Shown piece after piece: positions 37,955 through 40,612 of a DNA stretch of 40,612 nucleotides. The translations under genes and the position numbers were made by a program. Within the stretch, counting starts at the first letter, position 1. Each line of letters starts with the position of its first letter. The DNA comes from Chloroflexota bacterium (GTDB taxonomy: Bacteria > Chloroflexota > Dehalococcoidia > DSTF01 > RBG-16-68-14). Under the pieces are notes generated by a model that did no database searches, was not told the origin of the DNA, and was given only the letters and a program-made list of their open reading frames with translations. Location of the stretch: the NCBI GenBank assembly GCA_003228685.1, contig QIFC01000022.1, positions 1 to 40,612 of the forward strand. Reading direction: 5' to 3'.

Positions 37955-39325
37955 CTAGCCCTCCCGCCCCGCCGCCACGCGCCCGTTCTCGCTGCGGGCG
38001 GCGTCGGCGCGAATCTGCTCCTGCTCTTCCAGCCAGCGGCCGAACTCCGCGTCCGGGTCCGCGACGCCCAGCTCGTCGTCGGCGCGACGGCGCGAATGGA
38101 TGCCCGCCGCGACGAGCGACTTCTCGTCGCCGATCAGGCGGCTGCGGTCGCGCGGCACGACGGGACCCCAGACGACGCGCGAACGATGTGGCGCGTACGA
38201 GACGCCCGTCTCCTGCTCCAGGATGCGCAGGACCATCTCGTTGCGGCGCACGTACGCCGCCGAGCGGATCAGCCGCTTGCGCTGCACCTTCTTCAGCAGC
38301 GGGTCCAGCTCCAGGTTGAGCGCCACGCCGGAGAGGTTCGCGCGGCTCTCTCCGAACGCCGTGCGGGGCGCCTCGCCCAAGTCGTGCAGCGTGCGATAGA
38401 TCAGGTTCACGTAGTCGATATGGAGCTGTACGCCGCCGCCCTGCAGCAAGTCGAGCAGGTAGGCTCGTGCCCGCTCCGGCAGCTCCCAGACCGCGCCCGG
38501 CTGCACCGCGATGTCCTGCGTCTCCGTCACGTTCTCCAGAACCGCGATCGGATTGCCTGACAGCTCCAGGATCATCGAGAGCTGCGAGAGCGCGCGGTTT
38601 AGCTCGCGAACCGACTCCCGGATCGCCGGGATGTCGGACGCGCCCCAGAACTGCTTCGGCTCGCGCAGGTTGGGGTAGATCACGAACGGGATGAAACCGT
38701 ATGGGTTCGCCTTCTCGTCCACGATCGAGCCATCGACCCAGAGGTCGAACGTCTCCGCCGTCCACACCTCGACCACTTCGACCCGATCACTGTGCCGCGT
38801 CGAAGGCCGCGTGCCGAACGCGATCTCGACCTCATCGGCCGACATGTGGTAGCGGCTCGCGACGCGCCAGAGGCGGGTGACGTCGTCGCCCAGCCACCAG
38901 ACGAACAGCCCCTGCACGTCCGGCGCGGACACGCGCACGCGACGTTCGATAGCGTCCCACGTCACCTTGAATGCGCCATCGCCTAGCACCGCGGCGTCCA
39001 GCTCCGTATCGAAGTCGAGCTGAGGCAGGTTGTTCTGCTCCGCGACGAGGCGCAGCGCCTGCTCCGTTCTCGTCGCGCGCTCCGCCGTCTCAGGCGATTC
39101 GTCCTCAGCGTCGACGACCGAGTGCATGCCGGACATCAGGTAGGCCGTCGCCTTGTCGACGAGCGCCTTCGCGTAGTTGAAGACCAGCCGTCGCTCGCGG
39201 CGGCGCATCTGCCGCGGCCACTGGTCGCCTTGGTAGAACGACAGCAGCTCCGCGTAGGCGCGCAGCCTGCCGCTGTCCATCCTGCCTAGCTGCTGGGGGA
39301 TCGTGAGGGCGGTCTGTCGGGCCAT
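37955..39325 (-). CDS. Phage-type portal protein
   Basis: A 456-aa protein with the pattern of SPP1/gp6-type portal proteins: N-terminal 'YAELLSFYQGDQWPRQMRRRERRLVFNYAKALVDKATAYLM', the wing 'DVQGLFVWWLGDDVTRLWRVASRY', the 'GFIPFVIYPNLREPKQFWGASDIPAIRESVRELNRALSQLSMILELSGNP' stem-entry region, and 'LDPLLKKVQRKRLIRSAAYVRRNEMVLRILE'. The portal forms the DNA-entry ring of a capsid vertex. GGAGGT precedes the ATG. It is a single-gene island; no terminase lies upstream, where a divergent GNAT gene begins, and the scaffold and capsid genes are about 5 kb downstream on the same strand. Confidence 0.88.
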   Translation of the reverse strand: MARQTALTIPQQLGRMDSGRLRAYAELLSFYQGDQWPRQMRRRERRLVFNYAKALVDKATAYLMSGMHSVVDAEDESPETAERATRTEQALRLVAEQNNLPQLDFDTELDAAVLGDGAFKVTWDAIERRVRVSAPDVQGLFVWWLGDDVTRLWRVASRYHMSADEVEIAFGTRPSTRHSDRVEVVEVWTAETFDLWVDGSIVDEKANPYGFIPFVIYPNLREPKQFWGASDIPAIRESVRELNRALSQLSMILELSGNPIAVLENVTETQDIAVQPGAVWELPERARAYLLDLLQGGGVQLHIDYVNLIYRTLHDLGEAPRTAFGESRANLSGVALNLELDPLLKKVQRKRLIRSAAYVRRNEMVLRILEQETGVSYAPHRSRVVWGPVVPRDRSRLIGDEKSLVAAGIHSRRRADDELGVADPDAEFGRWLEEQEQIRADAARSENGRVAAGREG

Positions 39326-39414
39326 GGGGTACCTCCGTATGTGACGCTAGCCGTGCGAACGAGTCGTGCCAACGCTATGCGCGCGCCGGACGAGCGCCAA
39401 GTGAGATGTGGCAC

Positions 39415-39444
39415 TTGACGCCCTCGGCCAACGCGAGATACAGT
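39415..39444 (+). promoter_or_regulatory. Sigma70-type promoter for the GNAT gene
   Basis: TTGACG (39415-39420), an 18-bp spacer and TACAGT (39439-39444), about 36 bp before the ATG at 39481. Confidence 0.45.
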
Positions 39445-39480
39445 CGCCGCACGACGGACGCACACGCGCGGAGACTGCTC

Positions 39481-40104
39481 ATGACGACCAACACCCCAAA
39501 CGCCACGCACCTCAAGGAATCGCAACTCGACGAAGCGGGCGAAGCGCTCGGGCGGGCGTTCTTCGACGACCCGCTGATGGAGTACATCCTCCCGGACGCA
39601 GACAGCCGTTCGAACAAGGTGACGTGGTTTCTTCGCACCGGCGCCAGGTACGGCCAGCTCTACGGAGAGGTCCACACGACGCCGGAGTCGGTCGACGGCG
39701 CCGCGTGCTGGCTCCCGCCCGGCGAGGCCGGCATGAGCATGTTCCGCATGGCCCGCGCCGGCATGCTGCTGGTGCCGTTCAAGTTGGGCCTTGGCGCGTT
39801 TCGGCGCTTCCTCAAGATCAACGACCACATGGAAGAGCTGCACAAGCGCGACATGCCCGAAGACCACTGGTACCTGATGATCCTCGGCGTCGACACCGGC
39901 AAGCAGGGGCAGGGCGTCGGTAGCTCGCTCGTCGCTCCGATGCTGGCCCGCGCCGACGCGGAAGGCCTGCCCTGTTACCTGGAGACGATGAAGGAGATCA
40001 ACGTCGCGTTCTACGAGAAGCACGGCTTCCAGGTCGTCGTGGAGGACGACCTGCCCGGCGGCGGCCCCCACTTCTGGACCATGAAACGGCCGGCGCGGGC
40101 GTAG
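39481..40104 (+). CDS. GNAT-family N-acetyltransferase
   Basis: A 207-aa acetyltransferase. Motif A is seen as 'YLMILGVDTGKQGQGVGSSLVAPMLARAD' with Q-G-x-G-x-G-like glycine loop; motif B is 'CYLETMKEINVAFYEKHGFQVV'. The N-terminal part 'LDEAGEALGRAFFDDPLMEYILPD' is common in a large set of uncharacterised GNATs. Substrate unknown. The start at 39481 follows a promoter about 40 bp upstream; the longer frame from 39406 would include that promoter. It diverges from the portal gene. Confidence 0.88.
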   Translation: MTTNTPNATHLKESQLDEAGEALGRAFFDDPLMEYILPDADSRSNKVTWFLRTGARYGQLYGEVHTTPESVDGAACWLPPGEAGMSMFRMARAGMLLVPFKLGLGAFRRFLKINDHMEELHKRDMPEDHWYLMILGVDTGKQGQGVGSSLVAPMLARADAEGLPCYLETMKEINVAFYEKHGFQVVVEDDLPGGGPHFWTMKRPARA

Positions 40105-40218
40105 GCCGCTCCTGCCCGCCCGGTGAACGGCGCGAACCAACTCAAGAGTTACTGTTTGTCCCGTGGCCGGATACGTTGTCCTGAGCGGCCTCGTAACCAG
40201 AGCCGATTGTGGTGCGCG

Positions 40219-40476
40219 CTACGCGGTTGGCGACTCTTCGGACATGGAAGGCACTGATGAGGCTCGTGCCGGTGTCAAGTTAACAGTGCGAGAGTCTTCG
40301 ACGGCCGTGCTGCCTGCGGAGACGCGCCGTCGCGTGAGAGGCGAGGCTAGCCTGTACTCTGACCGTCTTACACCGGCCGCCCTAAGCTCTTTGAGGAGAT
40401 CTATCGAATGTTCCAACTCGGCTTCGTCTATATGGGGATTGTTAGCGAGTATGTCGCTAATGTCTGGCTCTGACAC
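40219..40476 (-). CDS. Small conserved-looking protein of unknown function (85 aa)
   Basis: An 85-aa protein from a GTG start with a GGAGGG stretch about ten bases upstream. The middle, 'HIDEAELEHSIDLLKELRAAGVRRSEYRLASP', has the look of a short helical motif I have seen in small bacterial proteins ('LLEELRAAGV-R--Y-L--P'), but I cannot name a family. The rest is low-complexity. A TATAAT box lies at 40497-40502 on the same strand. The overlapping plus-strand frame is not protein-like. The bases between 40105 and 40218 show nothing recognisable. Confidence 0.5.
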   Translation of the reverse strand: MSEPDISDILANNPHIDEAELEHSIDLLKELRAAGVRRSEYRLASPLTRRRVSAGSTAVEDSRTVNLTPARASSVPSMSEESPTA

Positions 40477-40516
40477 GGCTTTTCTCCCTCCGCTTAATTA
40501 TAGGGCAAGTAGACGT

Positions 40517-40612
40517 TGTGGCCCTGACCCGGTTTTCCGGACTGCTTGCTTCTTGATGATCATGCCGCATGCACCGTCGTGGTGTACAGCCGTTCGTAGT
40601 CGACGGGGCTGA
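40517..40612. mobile_element. End of an IS3-like insertion sequence, running off the window
   Basis: The plus strand at 40517 reads TGTGGCCCTGACCCGGTTTTCC; a terminal TG and this GC-box pattern resemble the inverted-repeat ends of IS3-family elements. A transposase C-terminus lies just inside. The other end is outside the window, so the element's length and target duplication cannot be seen. Confidence 0.5.
40560..40612 (-). CDS. Transposase C-terminus (IS3-like), partial
   Basis: On the minus strand the frame entering from the window edge gives SPVDYERLYTTTVHAA and stops at TGA (40562-40560). 'SPVDYER' near the very end is a common C-terminal motif of IS3-family DDE transposases. Only 16 codons are visible, so the family call is tentative. 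Confidence 0.5.
   Translation of the reverse strand, partial: SPVDYERLYTTTVHAA

Noticed and set aside
10571-39325. A complete or inducible prophage
   Set aside because: No integrase, terminase, lysis or repressor genes and no attachment sites are visible, and most genes between the phage-type islands are ordinary cellular genes.
40163-40612. Plus-strand frame open to the window edge
   Set aside because: Its composition is not protein-like, and the minus strand carries a more plausible small gene and a transposase end.

Overview
The window looks like chromosomal DNA of an uncultured, GC-rich member of the Chloroflexota, possibly Dehalococcoidia-like. I infer this from a coenzyme-F420-type enzyme repertoire (a luciferase-like oxidoreductase and a deazaflavin-dependent nitroreductase-fold protein), secreted proteins ending in dockerin-like 'DAALILQ' modules, an ImuB/DnaE2 mutasome, and many probably leaderless genes with extended -10 promoters. 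No rRNA or marker gene fixes the taxonomy. I found no tRNA, rRNA or CRISPR array.

Layout. 1-3081: the end of a DUF4177-like gene, then a minus-strand four-gene unit (two proteins sharing a nearly identical N-terminal zinc ribbon, two metallo-beta-lactamase-fold hydrolases). 3196-7911: a plus-strand catabolic group (dienelactone hydrolase, LLM oxidoreductase, a FrnE/DsbA-like protein, acyl-CoA dehydrogenase, adenosine-deaminase-like enzyme). The FrnE-like gene has an in-frame TGA exactly at the first active-site cysteine, followed by a good SECIS-like hairpin, so it is probably a selenoprotein. 7908-9885: a winged-helix regulator, csrA behind a long structured leader, and ruvB. 9948-10574: a PAP2 phosphatase. 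10571-14563: a minus-strand phage-type adaptor/tail gene group. 14688-18829: two tandem secreted dockerin proteins, the second interrupted by an in-frame TAG. 18854-20960: an SDR and a cytochrome P450. 20998-28178: the mutasome locus (dnaE2, DUF6504, imuB), split by an F420-type gene, a VapBC-like toxin-antitoxin pair, an SRPBCC gene and a decayed dnaE/DUF6504 duplicate; imuB has a LexA-type box between its -35 and -10. 28381-31057: a secreted dockerin metallophosphatase and an HTH-HEAT fusion. 31204-32734: phage-type capsid and scaffold genes. 32833-35275: hemolysin-III protein, cupredoxin lipoprotein, alpha/beta-hydrolase-LuxR fusion. 35441-37403: two tandem alkylmercury lyases and a cysteine-bearing membrane protein. 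37498-37946: HicBA. 37955-39325: a phage portal gene. 39481-40612: a GNAT, a small unknown gene and the end of an IS3-like element.

How it fits together. The most unusual large-scale pattern is that portal, scaffold, capsid, adaptor and tail genes all lie on the minus strand in canonical phage order, but in three islands spread over about 29 kb between apparently cellular genes. No integrase, terminase or lysis gene is visible. This resembles a dispersed, domesticated phage or gene-transfer-agent-like system more than an intact prophage. The SOS-regulated mutasome lies between these islands. The dnaE2 gene itself carries several different short repeat elements inserted in frame. All functional statements are from sequence reading alone; no database search was possible.
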